From PCPOR2b sp965220385 (GTDB lineage Bacteria; Poribacteria; WGA-4E; PCPOR2b), in assembly GCA_965220385.1 (NCBI GenBank), contig OZ244825.1:6076001-6140000 (forward strand): DNA of 64,000 bases. Direction: 5' to 3'. The notes under the pieces are model-generated. The model was not told the origin of the DNA. It saw only the letters and a list, made by a program, of their open reading frames with translations, and made no database searches. Position numbers and translations under genes: made by a program. Below, in pieces: positions 25,175 through 35,061 of this stretch; position 1 is the stretch's first letter; the number at the start of each line of letters is the position of its first letter.

Positions 25175-26986
25175 ATGAAAGATGAGATTATTTCGGATCT
25201 AAGTCAATGTCAACCAGCCCACCGGCTTGACCGGGATTACCGACACGGTACTTGGCGATTGATTGATTACGAAACGGAAGAATTTGCTGGCACAATGATC
25301 TATTCTGGTCCGGGCATGGATTCTGGACCACTGACATTGCCCCTAAATTGTGAAGGCCACCATGCGATATATGTAGGTGTCCATTACCCAGGCCAATTTG
25401 GGGATGTGCATGTACGTCTCCGTCTGACCGATGATCCAGCATACACCCTTGTGAGAGCAGAAACACAATCTGGCAAGGATCTCAACGGCCTCCCAGCCGA
25501 ACTAAGATGGAGCCATACAACGAAGGCGTTCTCGGATTACCAAGTTTCCGAGGCTTTCTGGAAGGTCGCAGATCTCACGGGAGCAGATCTCGTTATCAGT
25601 CGCTTCAACGAGGGTGGTCGAGGCGGTAGCCATGCCCAGATGTACAGCAGTCTTGTCTACCTGCGGCTGATTCCGCTTGCTAAGGCAGAAGTGGACGAAT
25701 ACCGACGAGAACTACCTCAGGAAAAAACCAAATGTCTCATGGCGATGAATGATGCTGGTATCTTCGCTGACCTTCGTACAAAGGAGGATATCTGGGCGCA
25801 GTTTGAACCGTATCGGGACAGCGATGTGGGGATCATGCTATGGGCAACCTTCAAAGGGGAAAACTGCACCTATCGCAGTCGCATTGGTCGCACGCTGACT
25901 GAGGGGAACAATCCCTTCGACCGGTTCTCCGTCCACGAAGGCTGGGATGTAACGCTCAGGGCATTAGAGGAACAGGGTATTGACTTCATGACCGAGGTTG
26001 TGGAAGCCGCCCACACACTCGGTCTGCGCATCTTTCCAAGCCTCCGATTGCAGGGGCCGAAAGCGGTGCCGCTGGAAATGGAGACAGGCAGTTTCTATGA
26101 ACGGCATCCCGAATTTCGCTGCAAGGACAAGCACGGTAGAGGGATAGCACATCTCAGTTTGGCTTTTCCTGAAGTCCGACATCTGTGGATTTCACTCCTC
26201 TGTGAAGCCTTAGAATACGGGTTTGATGGGGTGCATGTAATTTTCTGTCGTTCCCAGCCCTTTGTGTTATACGAGGCGCCGGTGATCCAACGGTTCCGTG
26301 AAGAATATGGAGAGGATCCGCGCGAATGCCCAGACGACGATCCGCGTTTCTGGAGAGTGCTGTCTACCTTTGTTACCCAATTTGCCCGTGAACTCAAGGC
26401 AGCTGTCGATGCCATGAGCCTAAAAATGGGAAAGAAACTTGAGATTGCCTACAATGTTACCTCGACGATGGAAAGTCGACTTCGGGCACCGGGGGGCGAT
26501 CCGGCTTCGAGGCCGGAGGTCGGCGGTGGGACTGGCAAATATAATCTCAGCGAGGTCATGCAGAGTAATATGGTCTGGGGCGTTGATGTCGAGACCTTGG
26601 TGAGGGAGGGCTTGGTAGATTACCTGATGCCTCATCCAACCTTTGCGATGAATGCGGCAGAGTGGATTCAACCGATGGTGGAGTTGGTGAAGGACACACC
26701 GGTGAAACTGTATCCAGACCTCTATCCCCGCCGCCAGCCTCCCGCCGCTTCCCTGTATTCTGCGCAGACTTTGTACGAATTGGGCTGCGACGGTCTCGCC
26801 CTGTGGGATACCTATTCTCGCGTGTTCCGGATTTCCGAGTGGGCGATGATGAAGCGGTTGGGGCATCGGGAAGCGTTGAAGGATTGGCGTGAAAACGGCA
26901 AGGGGGACGACTACTTCCGCGTCCTGAACTTCAAATGGATCGGTGATCGAAGTGGGGATCCGCGCTACTACCAAACCAACGGATAG
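25175..26986 (+). CDS. GHL10-like glycosidase (TIM-barrel)
   Basis: 603 residues, no signal peptide. An N-terminal beta-rich region (to about 190) is followed by a TIM-barrel-like region: DFMTEVVEAAHTLGLRIFPSLRL (about 270-292), EVRHLWISLLCEALEYGFDGVHVIFCR (about 334-360) and KLEIAYNV (about 426-433), the strand-by-strand pattern of the glycosyl-hydrolase-like family 10 group. The acidic catalytic residues cannot be assigned with confidence by eye. AAAGGA precedes the ATG. It is the last gene of a three-gene run with a Gfo/Idh enzyme. The glycosidase call is by fold resemblance; the substrate is unknown. Confidence 0.6.
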   Translation: MKDEIISDLSQCQPAHRLDRDYRHGTWRLIDYETEEFAGTMIYSGPGMDSGPLTLPLNCEGHHAIYVGVHYPGQFGDVHVRLRLTDDPAYTLVRAETQSGKDLNGLPAELRWSHTTKAFSDYQVSEAFWKVADLTGADLVISRFNEGGRGGSHAQMYSSLVYLRLIPLAKAEVDEYRRELPQEKTKCLMAMNDAGIFADLRTKEDIWAQFEPYRDSDVGIMLWATFKGENCTYRSRIGRTLTEGNNPFDRFSVHEGWDVTLRALEEQGIDFMTEVVEAAHTLGLRIFPSLRLQGPKAVPLEMETGSFYERHPEFRCKDKHGRGIAHLSLAFPEVRHLWISLLCEALEYGFDGVHVIFCRSQPFVLYEAPVIQRFREEYGEDPRECPDDDPRFWRVLSTFVTQFARELKAAVDAMSLKMGKKLEIAYNVTSTMESRLRAPGGDPASRPEVGGGTGKYNLSEVMQSNMVWGVDVETLVREGLVDYLMPHPTFAMNAAEWIQPMVELVKDTPVKLYPDLYPRRQPPAASLYSAQTLYELGCDGLALWDTYSRVFRISEWAMMKRLGHREALKDWRENGKGDDYFRVLNFKWIGDRSGDPRYYQTNG

Positions 26987-27068
26987 AAAATCTGTTTTTC
27001 GCCTCGTCTTCATTGGATGGATGACAGCGTGTGAAGCGTTATTGGGAAGCTGGCAGTAGGGCAGATGC

Positions 27069-27098
27069 TTGACTTTCTCAGGTTGGTCGTGCTATGAT
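27069..27098 (+). promoter_or_regulatory. Promoter-like sequence for atoE-like gene
   Basis: TTGACT (27069-27074), 18 bases, TATGAT (27093-27098), about 108 bases before the ATG at 27207. It supports a separate transcript from the glycosidase upstream. Confidence 0.55.
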
Positions 27099-27206
27099 GC
27101 CCTTCAGAATTTATCCCTTTTCTGATGGTTATGGTTGACCAGAAAGATATTCATATCAAGCGAGATTCATGCGCTATCTATTAGGCATATCGATACTTTT
27201 TGACCC

Positions 27207-28595
27207 ATGACAGATCACCACCATCGAGACACGAATATACTCCAGCGTTGGGGGGCAGCGTTAACAACTTGGACCGAGAGATGGATTCCGGACGCTCTCG
27301 TGATTGTTTGGATACTGACCGCAGTCTGCTTTGTTTTCGCTCTCCTTTGGGGAGACGCTTCCCCGGTATCAGCGGTAAAAGCGTGGGGTAACGGGTTTTG
27401 GGTGTTGCTTGAGTTTGGGATGCAGGTATGTCTGACAATGATGACAGGGTACATCGTCGCCAATGCACTGCTTGTCAGGCGTGTGCTTCAGAAACTGGCG
27501 TCATTGCCAAATCCGGATAAACCTGCGCAATCCATTGTCCTGATGAGTCTGTTTTCGATGATCACCGCGTGGCTCAGTTGGGCGTTCAGTCTGATTGCCA
27601 GTGCGCTGTTTGCGGTGTTTTTGGTGCATCGAAACCAAAAGGTCGATTACAGGCTGCTCGTGGCAGCGGCTTATCTTGGACTTGGTTGTACGTGGCATGC
27701 CGGATTGTCGGCTTCCGCACCGCTTTTGGTGAATACGCCCGACAATTTTCTGATTCAGGGCGAGATCCTCCAAGCGACCATTCCAACCAGCGAAACCATT
27801 TTTAGCGCGTTTAACATCATCTTACTTGTGTTGGTCGTGGTTGTGGTGACGGCGATGATGGCGGTGATGCATCCTTCAGCGGAAAACAGTTACCGGATCA
27901 AACCCGAACTTCTGGAGCAACTGCAACTGTTTGAGGCACCCGAAAAACCGCCTCAGACAGCGCCATCAATAGCGCTGAACTGGTGGCCCGGTTTCAACTT
28001 GATAGTCGGGACGGTTGGGCTGGCTTGGCTTTTTGGCGAGGTTGTCCGTTTAGGTATCGCCAACGCAATCACCCTCAATAGTATCAATTTCTTTTTCTTA
28101 ATGGTTGGTATTCTCCTGCATTGGTATCCGTGGCGGTTCCTGAAAGCGGCGGAAAACGCAGGCAGGGTTGTGTGGGGCGTTATTATTCAGTTCCCATTTT
28201 ACGCCGGTATCTTTGGGTTGTTCAAGTTTACCAATCTTGCAACCGCGTTCACCAAAGCCTTTATTACTGTTGGGAGCAAGAATACGTTCCTGCTGATAAC
28301 GTATTGGTATGCAGGTATTCTGAACTACTTCATCCCATCCGGGGGTTCGGAGTGGGCAGTTACCGCACCGTACCTTATACCCGCGGGAGATGCGCTCGGC
28401 GTTGAGGCATCAAGGCTGGTTGTTGCATACGCTTGGGGTGACATGATGACGGACATGATTCAACCCTTCTGGGCGATTGCGATGCTTGCTATCGTTAAAC
28501 TGGAATTCAGAGAGATTATGGGGCGCTTACTACTCGTTTTCTTTGTATATTTTGGGGTAACATCGGCGGCATTTTTCGTGTGGCCCCTGTTATAA
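27207..28595 (+). CDS. atoE: Short-chain fatty acid transporter, AtoE family
   Basis: 462 residues, an integral membrane protein with about ten to twelve hydrophobic segments. The N-terminus RWIPDALVIVWILTAVCFVFAL, the central GCTWHAGLSASAPLLVNTPDNF, and the C-terminal SGGSEWAVTAPYLIPAG and WGDMMTDMIQPFWAIAML are typical of AtoE short-chain fatty acid carriers. In E. coli the protein brings short-chain acids such as acetoacetate or butyrate into the cell. No acetoacetate CoA-transferase genes are nearby, so the actual acid is open. No clear SD precedes the ATG. Confidence 0.88.
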   Translation: MTDHHHRDTNILQRWGAALTTWTERWIPDALVIVWILTAVCFVFALLWGDASPVSAVKAWGNGFWVLLEFGMQVCLTMMTGYIVANALLVRRVLQKLASLPNPDKPAQSIVLMSLFSMITAWLSWAFSLIASALFAVFLVHRNQKVDYRLLVAAAYLGLGCTWHAGLSASAPLLVNTPDNFLIQGEILQATIPTSETIFSAFNIILLVLVVVVVTAMMAVMHPSAENSYRIKPELLEQLQLFEAPEKPPQTAPSIALNWWPGFNLIVGTVGLAWLFGEVVRLGIANAITLNSINFFFLMVGILLHWYPWRFLKAAENAGRVVWGVIIQFPFYAGIFGLFKFTNLATAFTKAFITVGSKNTFLLITYWYAGILNYFIPSGGSEWAVTAPYLIPAGDALGVEASRLVVAYAWGDMMTDMIQPFWAIAMLAIVKLEFREIMGRLLLVFFVYFGVTSAAFFVWPLL

Positions 28596-28722
28596 AGTGG
28601 CAGAATATGTGACGCGAGTTGGGGGCTGCCCTTGGAGACAATAGAATCGGCAAGATATGCTGACATAACAGTGAACAATTCTTTTGGTATTGCTATTCTC
28701 AAGCCCCGTGGAGGGTTTAACA

Positions 28723-29808
28723 ATGACAAGACGTTTCGATTTTCTTTGGTTGTTTGTACTACTTCTACTTCTTCCAGGTGACGGCTATGCCCCCTGTGTT
28801 GTGTTTACGCCACCCGAGCAGCAATTAAACGGTACCGGACAACGTGCGTTCATTGCGTATGATCCGCAGACACAGCAGGTTGACCTCGTTCCCAGTATCA
28901 ATATCAGCGGTGAAGCAACAGAATTCGGTATCGTCATCCCGACACCGTCCATCCCGAAACTTGACACAGTTGATCGGCGGATCTTTAGAGAGTTGGATGA
29001 TGTAACAATGCCCGTGACCCGATGGCGCGGAGGCGGTGGATCTTCGGGCTGTAACGTTTTCACAACGGCGGACAGCGACGATAGTCTTGTATTTGATAGT
29101 GCTGCCGAGGATGGTGTTACCGTCATCTCTGAGCAGACCGTAGGGGCTTTTGATACGGTTATCCTCACCGCCGACAATCCGATGGCATTAACCGATTGGC
29201 TTGACGAGCACGGTTATCACCATTCTATTGACGACAATGCGATACTGCAAAGTTACATTGATCAGAGATGGGTATTCACTGCCATGCGACTTAACGTTGA
29301 GTTTGAAGGTGGTGGACGTCGCCCTGCCCGCTTTTTCGACCAACCTATCGATCCAATTTTATTGACATATAGGGCAGAGCGGTTAATCTACCCGTTGCGT
29401 CTAACCTCGATCAGTTCACGGGAGGGGACGGATGTTACCGTATATGTTCTTACTCCAGACAAGATGCACTTTCCGGGCGCGAGGGTTGAGTACGCCAACC
29501 GAGTTACCGATGACGAGCGCGATGCGATTCGTCTGCGGCACCCGACCTTTGGCAGCTTCATCGGAGAATCGCGCTACCTAACCCGCTTACGTCGTAGCTT
29601 CGCCCGCACCGAAATGAGTGCAGATTTTGAGTTAGTTCGCCATCAGGATAGCGAGGAATTTCGCCGCGTCCGATATATGGGGCTAACTTTTCTTCCCGAT
29701 CTCCTACTGCTCGGATTGATGATAGTTGGCTACTTCGCATGGAGACGAATATGGCCGCTAAGACGTTGGTCACAAGCTGAAGCGACCAAATCAAAGGAGA
29801 TTAAATGA
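28723..29808 (+). CDS. DUF2330 membrane-anchored protein
   Basis: 361 residues from the ATG at 28723, chosen because GGAGG lies about 9 bases before it and it begins the signal sequence MTRRFDFLWLFVLLLLLPG. The body is extracytoplasmic, with the DUF2330 pattern (ACVVFTPPEQ-like start, FGIVIPTPSIPKLD, TLTADNP-type ILTADNPMALTDWLDEHGY). A C-terminal membrane anchor follows (LPDLLLLGLMIVGYFAWRRIW) with a short basic tail. Function is unknown for the family. Its stop codon is directly followed by the ATG of a barrel-like protein, so the two are surely co-translated. Confidence 0.83.
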   Translation: MTRRFDFLWLFVLLLLLPGDGYAPCVVFTPPEQQLNGTGQRAFIAYDPQTQQVDLVPSINISGEATEFGIVIPTPSIPKLDTVDRRIFRELDDVTMPVTRWRGGGGSSGCNVFTTADSDDSLVFDSAAEDGVTVISEQTVGAFDTVILTADNPMALTDWLDEHGYHHSIDDNAILQSYIDQRWVFTAMRLNVEFEGGGRRPARFFDQPIDPILLTYRAERLIYPLRLTSISSREGTDVTVYVLTPDKMHFPGARVEYANRVTDDERDAIRLRHPTFGSFIGESRYLTRLRRSFARTEMSADFELVRHQDSEEFRRVRYMGLTFLPDLLLLGLMIVGYFAWRRIWPLRRWSQAEATKSKEIK

Positions 29809-30465
29809 ATGGATTCCCAACGTCGTAGATTCGTTGCATTTTTCGGATTTGTATCTATCGTTCTCCTTTTTCCGTCTGTTTCGTCTGCGAAGTTTCGGGA
29901 GGGATTTGGATTATATGCGGGGTTTCATAGCCCATCGGAGTCCAGTACCGATAGCATCTACGGAAGCGTACCTATGTTCGGGGCAAAGTATAAACTCGCA
30001 GTTTCGACTCACACGGGATTGGCAGCATCAATCAGTTTGCATCGGAAAAAGGGAGATCCGTACAACGATAATACCTTCGTTAACACGGATTCCTCATCCA
30101 GTTTGACGTTTGCCCCGGTTGAAATGAGTTATATTATTAACCTCATATCAAACCTGCCCGAAACGGACCGACGGGTTCACAGTTTGTATATCGGTGTAGG
30201 CGTCAATCATATTTGGACTCGTGAAGAGACACCCGGATCGCCCCTTGCAACGGGGGCTGCCTTTGGCAGTCAGGTTTTGGCGGGTACTACCTTCTCAATA
30301 TCGAAGAACTTCGTTTTGGGCTTAGAGTTCAAACATCTGAGAAACCGACCGCTCATGAAATTGGATTCGGGTCGCAACTATCGTGTACAACTCGACGGCA
30401 CGCAGGCTCAAATGACATTTGTGTGGCACTTCGGGAAGTTGGTTGCGGACTCCAATACCAATTAA
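29809..30465 (+). CDS. Outer-membrane beta-barrel-like protein
   Basis: 218 residues with a signal peptide (RRRFVAFFGFVSIVLLFPSVSSA). The mature part alternates polar and hydrophobic residues in short strands (GFGLYAGFHS, AKYKLAVSTHTGLAASISLH, KNFVLGLEFKHL) and ends QAQMTFVWHFGKLV, as in small outer-membrane barrels such as OmpW/OmpA-like folds. No specific family is recognised. The ATG directly abuts the TGA of the DUF2330 gene, so translation is probably coupled and the two proteins may work together at the envelope. Confidence 0.65.
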   Translation: MDSQRRRFVAFFGFVSIVLLFPSVSSAKFREGFGLYAGFHSPSESSTDSIYGSVPMFGAKYKLAVSTHTGLAASISLHRKKGDPYNDNTFVNTDSSSSLTFAPVEMSYIINLISNLPETDRRVHSLYIGVGVNHIWTREETPGSPLATGAAFGSQVLAGTTFSISKNFVLGLEFKHLRNRPLMKLDSGRNYRVQLDGTQAQMTFVWHFGKLVADSNTN

Positions 30466-30561
30466 AGCATCTCCAATCGCAACTGCGCCCTGATCCTTCG
30501 GGGGTGCCTGTCGGTCGTAACCGGGACAAGCACAATCGTCGTTTAACAGAAAAGGAATATT

Positions 30562-32001
30562 ATGCCTAAAATCATCGTCGCCAATTATTTCCAAGAAACC
30601 AATTCGTTCCATCCAAACCCCACGACGTATGAGGATTTTAATGTCCACTTCGGTCGGGATTTATTTGAGGCAGGTCGTGAGGATATCAACGGTGCGCTGA
30701 ATATTTTCTCTCAGCGGTCCGACTTGGAGATTGTGCCCACTTATGGTGCGAGCATGGGTGCGGGCGGCACAATTACCCATGAATGTTTTGAGCGAACCAC
30801 CGGAGAGTGCTTAGAGGCGATTGAGAAGAACAGTGCTGGAGCAGATGCCCTGTTTTTCGCTCTGCACGGGGCGATGGCTGCCGAGATAGAGAAGGATCCC
30901 GAAGGCTACATCCTTGAAGAGACCCGTAAGATCTTGGGACCGGATATCCCTATCGTTATCTCTCTCGATATGCACGGCACCGTCACCCGACGTATGTTGG
31001 AGTTTATCGACGGTGCCGCTATTCTGCACACCTATCCACATATCGACTGGTATCAGTTGGGGGAACGGACGGCTACAATGCTACTCAGTATCCTTGATGG
31101 TGCGAAGCCGGTTATCGGGAGTGTGTACACGCCCACCATGGTCCGGGGCGACGAACTCAAGACCGCAACCGGTGTGCACGGCACCTTCATCCGGCACCTT
31201 GAGCGGCTCGAAGAACGGGACGATGTGTTGGCTGCGGGCATCATGCTGGGCCATCCACCCACGGACTGCCCGGAGCAGGGATCGCGGATCATCATCGTTA
31301 CCGATAATAACAGAAAATTGGCTGAACGGGAAGCGATGCGAATCGGTCAAAACTTCTGGGATATGCGCGAGCGGATGCAGTGCGTGCTGCACAGTGTGGA
31401 GGCGGCGATCGAAAACGCGAAGAAAGCGGATGGACCGGTTGTTTTTTCCGACGCTGCCGATGCTACAAGTTCTGGCGCGCCCGGCACCAGCAACGCTATC
31501 TTAAAAGGGTTTTTGGAGAGCGACTACACGGGACGGGTTCTTTTTCCTATCCGAGATGAACCGGCGATCAAGCAGGCTATGGAGGCGGGTTTAGGCAGCA
31601 TCATCACCCTACCGATCGGCGGCACGAGGGATCCCCGTTTTACCCCGATAGATGTAGAGGTCACAGTGGAAGCCCTTGCCATAAGAGACAATATACCGAT
31701 AGCCGTTCTCAGGGCTGGCAACATCACCATCGTCGCCGCTACCCAAGGCGGTATCCTGTGCGATCGATGGATGTATCCCGCTGTTGGTCAAGACCCAAAG
31801 ACTTTTGATGTTATTATCCAGAAATTGCCGCATACGCCCTATGAATTCTATGACGAATGGGCTGTTCGAAACATGACGATAGACGTGCCGGGCGCAGCGA
31901 GTCCCAATATTAAGACATTAGGTCACAAAATTGTCCCGCGACCGATTTATCCACTTGATGAAGATATGTCCTTTACACCGCAGGTCGAGATATTCGATTA
32001 G
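30562..32001 (+). CDS. M81-family (MlrC-like) metallo-enzyme
   Basis: 479 residues. Begins MPKIIVANYFQETNSFHP, the N-terminal signature of MlrC/M81 proteins, with probable metal ligands in FFALHGAM, SLDMHGTVT and TYPHIDW. The C-terminal domain (AATQGGILCDRWMYPAVGQDPKTFDVIIQKLPH) is also typical. MlrC is known for cutting linearised microcystin; most members have unknown peptide or amide substrates, so only the family is claimed. AAGGA lies before the ATG. No partner microcystin-type genes are nearby. Confidence 0.88.
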   Translation: MPKIIVANYFQETNSFHPNPTTYEDFNVHFGRDLFEAGREDINGALNIFSQRSDLEIVPTYGASMGAGGTITHECFERTTGECLEAIEKNSAGADALFFALHGAMAAEIEKDPEGYILEETRKILGPDIPIVISLDMHGTVTRRMLEFIDGAAILHTYPHIDWYQLGERTATMLLSILDGAKPVIGSVYTPTMVRGDELKTATGVHGTFIRHLERLEERDDVLAAGIMLGHPPTDCPEQGSRIIIVTDNNRKLAEREAMRIGQNFWDMRERMQCVLHSVEAAIENAKKADGPVVFSDAADATSSGAPGTSNAILKGFLESDYTGRVLFPIRDEPAIKQAMEAGLGSIITLPIGGTRDPRFTPIDVEVTVEALAIRDNIPIAVLRAGNITIVAATQGGILCDRWMYPAVGQDPKTFDVIIQKLPHTPYEFYDEWAVRNMTIDVPGAASPNIKTLGHKIVPRPIYPLDEDMSFTPQVEIFD

Positions 32002-32061
32002 CGGATCGCGGCAAAGATGGGTCGGCATGTGCAATTTTATTGCGATTCTCTGATCAACTCA

Positions 32062-32070
32062 TGTTATAAT
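32062..32070 (+). promoter_or_regulatory. Extended -10 promoter element before the 553-aa gene
   Basis: TGTTATAAT at 32062-32070 is a perfect extended -10, 54 bases before the ATG at 32124. A TTGCGA upstream lies 19 bases away, a poor spacing, which the extended -10 could offset. Confidence 0.5.
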
Positions 32071-32123
32071 CTTTCTCAAAATCCAATATGGCTCGGATTA
32101 CTTTAACAGGGGAGGGACCATAA

Positions 32124-33785
32124 ATGGTAGACGACAGCAGAGAAGAACACCGAATGATCATTTTTGGGAATGATAGTGACCCCGTCCAAGAACACTTAAT
32201 TCGAGAAGACGGTGCAGACGGAGGGTTTTCTACACAAAACGGGATTTTGGAGCGGAAAATACACGCCGAATCCTATACGGTTACTCTATATGCGTTGTTG
32301 AAAGATTACGGTTTGATCCCTGTTTTTCGGATTAAGCCGAGAATACGATTCCGCCGGTTTAACTACGATAACCAAGCGTCGAGCGCACCGCTCCGCTACA
32401 ACTTAAATGACATCGTTGATTTTGCCGAAGTGAAACGCGGTATTGAATCGGGTGAGCCTATCGATAATACGGTTCAAGAGGAGGTTTTCGGCGATGGCCC
32501 CTCGCTCGGAGACCTGTCCGATGATCCTGCGTTACAGTTGGTTTCCCAGCGAGATCTGTTTTTGCGGAACCCACCTTTTAAGACTAAGACAAAGGTTTTT
32601 GGCGGTGAGGACGGAGATGCGCACGGGATTCCAATCGGAAAATTCCTCGATGCACTAAACCATCCTGCACAAACCCAATCCATTTTTGAACCCTTTCCGC
32701 AGGGATCATCGTTCGCTGCGGATCTCTTGGAAGCGTTAGAACCTTTCCGTCACTTGGAATTTCAGTTTGGTATCTACTCCCGATACGAAAGGCGCGATTG
32801 TGTGCTGGCAGGTGATATCTCTAAAGCTGCGGGAGGATACCGCACCACTTTCGATCCGTGGACAGTATTGGGATATATCCACTCCGATGGTCAGATGCAG
32901 CAACTCCAAATCCTTGCCCATGAAAGAGGCACGCGATGGGAACATAAAATCATGATCGAGGATATGGAAGCACCTACGCTTGAGTTGATCTCTCAAAAGA
33001 TACGCACATTACGCCAAGATAAACTCATTGGTCGAGTTTTGTCCAAAAGTCAGACCGGCTTATCGCTCCTATCAAACACACAAGAGGCGCGGGTCAATGC
33101 AACAAATGATCTGTTTGTCGATTACGAGCTAAAGGTGGAAGTGCCCATTCCAAACGATCGGTACGCAGACATTGAATGCCGAAGAAGATTACGCAGCATT
33201 TTTAACTCGAACGGTCGGTACCAGCTCCATCCGCTTAATAAGGATATTATTGAAAGGCATCTCAACCTTGCGAAAGGCCTCAGGAGTGGCGTGATGTACA
33301 CCTTAGACAACGTCTATTTGATGCAGGGACCCGCTCCGCAAAGGGTCAAAGCGGCGGATCTGTTCATCACAAGGACCCCGATTCGTGAAAGGGTCGTTAT
33401 GCGGTCAGCAAAGGACCTAAGAGAACGGATGCCAACAAATGGATTTGAGAAGTGCTGGAATGAGTCCATTGATGAGGTAGGATATACGATTGTGAACAAC
33501 GCAAGCGGCAGATGCTATACCGTCAGTTACGGTAGGAGAAAAACCGGAAATATCCTCGATGGCAAGGTTACAAGGCAACCCTCAGAACATTATCTCTCGA
33601 TCAAATATCTGGGGATTACTCCTGACCGTTACGGAGATTTTATCTCTAAGACCTCCACAGGTGCTACAAGGAAAAGGAATGTTCCACCGCGGGTGATGTT
33701 TGGTATGATGTCCACAAGGGAAGATAAAGTCCTTCAGGAGATGAAGAGCCTGCTAAGGCATCTTAGAAGTAAAGGATCGGTCTGA
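32124..33785 (+). CDS. Unrecognised 553-aa protein
   Basis: I do not recognise the family. It has no signal peptide, membrane segment or obvious nucleotide-binding motif, so it is probably cytoplasmic. Features: an N-terminal basic strand region (RIKPRIRFRRFN, about 73-84), an acidic central part, a second charged strand region (DYELKVEVPIPNDRYADIECRRRLRSIF, about 333-360), and a C-terminal domain with a YTVSYGRRKTG stretch (about 471-481) and a highly basic tail. The codon usage and a strong SD (GGGGAGGGA) with an extended -10 upstream show it is a real, expressed gene. It is flanked by an M81 enzyme and a sialidase-like gene. Best treated as a novel conserved-domain candidate. Confidence 0.75.
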   Translation: MVDDSREEHRMIIFGNDSDPVQEHLIREDGADGGFSTQNGILERKIHAESYTVTLYALLKDYGLIPVFRIKPRIRFRRFNYDNQASSAPLRYNLNDIVDFAEVKRGIESGEPIDNTVQEEVFGDGPSLGDLSDDPALQLVSQRDLFLRNPPFKTKTKVFGGEDGDAHGIPIGKFLDALNHPAQTQSIFEPFPQGSSFAADLLEALEPFRHLEFQFGIYSRYERRDCVLAGDISKAAGGYRTTFDPWTVLGYIHSDGQMQQLQILAHERGTRWEHKIMIEDMEAPTLELISQKIRTLRQDKLIGRVLSKSQTGLSLLSNTQEARVNATNDLFVDYELKVEVPIPNDRYADIECRRRLRSIFNSNGRYQLHPLNKDIIERHLNLAKGLRSGVMYTLDNVYLMQGPAPQRVKAADLFITRTPIRERVVMRSAKDLRERMPTNGFEKCWNESIDEVGYTIVNNASGRCYTVSYGRRKTGNILDGKVTRQPSEHYLSIKYLGITPDRYGDFISKTSTGATRKRNVPPRVMFGMMSTREDKVLQEMKSLLRHLRSKGSV

Positions 33786-33844
33786 GATGACACTGATCTC
33801 CCCCAAGGGGTCAAGTCATTGTGCACATGGGAGCGGACGAGCCG

Positions 33845-34963
33845 ATGATTGAGATTTGCGGAACAGGCCACATCTACCGGAACCCGAAACCACATCTGCG
33901 CGCTCGACATGCGTGGCATCCAACGTTGGTGGTTATTGATCCGAACGAGCTAATTGCCGCGTTTGACATCGGTGAGGCGGTTGAGAGTTTGGACTACCGG
34001 ACTTATATCAGCCGCAGCCGTGACGGTGGGCAGACTTGGGACGCCCCGGCACCGATCTACCCCGATAATCTGATTCAGCATCCGACGCGACGCACTACCC
34101 ATATTTCAAGACCGAAACGGATGTCGAACGGCGAATTGATCGGATTCACCGCCCGCTTTTACCGTGACGATCCCGAACAGGGTATCTGGAATCCGGACAC
34201 GACCGGCTTAGTTGAGATGGATTTGATGGTAGCGCGAAGTCCCGATGACGGTCGGACCTGGAACCAACCCCACCACATTGCACCACCACTAATAGGGCAA
34301 CCCTTTGAGGTCTGTCATAACATTGTCGAGTTATCGGACGGCAGATGGTTGGCTCCGGTATCGTGCCTGCGGTGTTGGGATGGCGCAGCTCCCAACGGTC
34401 TGAAGGTTATCGGGATGGTTTCTGACGATCAAGGGGAGACTTGGTCCACCTGCATGGACATCCTTGATGATTTCGCCAACGGGGTTATCCATTTTGAGCA
34501 ATCGGTTGTGCAGTTGGCGGATGGACGACTACTCGCTGTCGGTTGGGCGTTTGATGAGCGTAGCGGCAAGACCAAAGCGGTCAACTATGCTGTTAGCAAC
34601 GACGGCAAGACGTTTTCCACTCCGCCACGTCCGACAGGCTTGGATGGGGAGACCAGTAAGCTTTTGGCGCTGCCGGATGGACGTGTCGTTTGTGTCTACC
34701 GCGGTATTGATCCACCGGGTTTGTGCGGTACGATTGTCCATCTTGATGGAGAGGAATGGCAGCACGAGGAACCGCAGGTCCTATGGCAGGGCGAAAGACT
34801 CACGAAGATGTTCGGGGAAGCGACCGCAACGGAAGAGCTGCGATCGCTCAAACTCGGCTGCCCTAACGTTGCTTTGTTACCCGATGGCGATGTGCTGGTT
34901 GCGTTCTGGTGTCACGAGGATGAGGTCTACAACATCCGCTGGGTACGCGTTGCGGTCAGTTGA
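33845..34963 (+). CDS. Sialidase-like (BNR/Asp-box) protein, second copy
   Basis: 372 residues from the ATG at 33845 (GGAG 11 bases before); the frame is open to a GTG at 33821 that has no SD. Asp-box or degenerate Asp-box motifs: SRDGGQTW, SPDDGRTW, SDDQGETW and SNDGKTF. An arginine-rich start (YRNPKPHLRARHAWHP) could supply part of the arginine triad of sialidases. No signal peptide is visible. It is distinct from the copy at 11552-12748. The element B repeat starts 98 bases downstream. Confidence 0.82.
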   Translation: MIEICGTGHIYRNPKPHLRARHAWHPTLVVIDPNELIAAFDIGEAVESLDYRTYISRSRDGGQTWDAPAPIYPDNLIQHPTRRTTHISRPKRMSNGELIGFTARFYRDDPEQGIWNPDTTGLVEMDLMVARSPDDGRTWNQPHHIAPPLIGQPFEVCHNIVELSDGRWLAPVSCLRCWDGAAPNGLKVIGMVSDDQGETWSTCMDILDDFANGVIHFEQSVVQLADGRLLAVGWAFDERSGKTKAVNYAVSNDGKTFSTPPRPTGLDGETSKLLALPDGRVVCVYRGIDPPGLCGTIVHLDGEEWQHEEPQVLWQGERLTKMFGEATATEELRSLKLGCPNVALLPDGDVLVAFWCHEDEVYNIRWVRVAVS

Positions 34964-35061
34964 GGTTGGCGGGGTGTGTTATCATTATTCCTACTCTAAC
35001 AGGACTTCCGCATTTCAAGGAACAGCGATCGTTAATAAATGGTGTGTTGGATAATATTATG

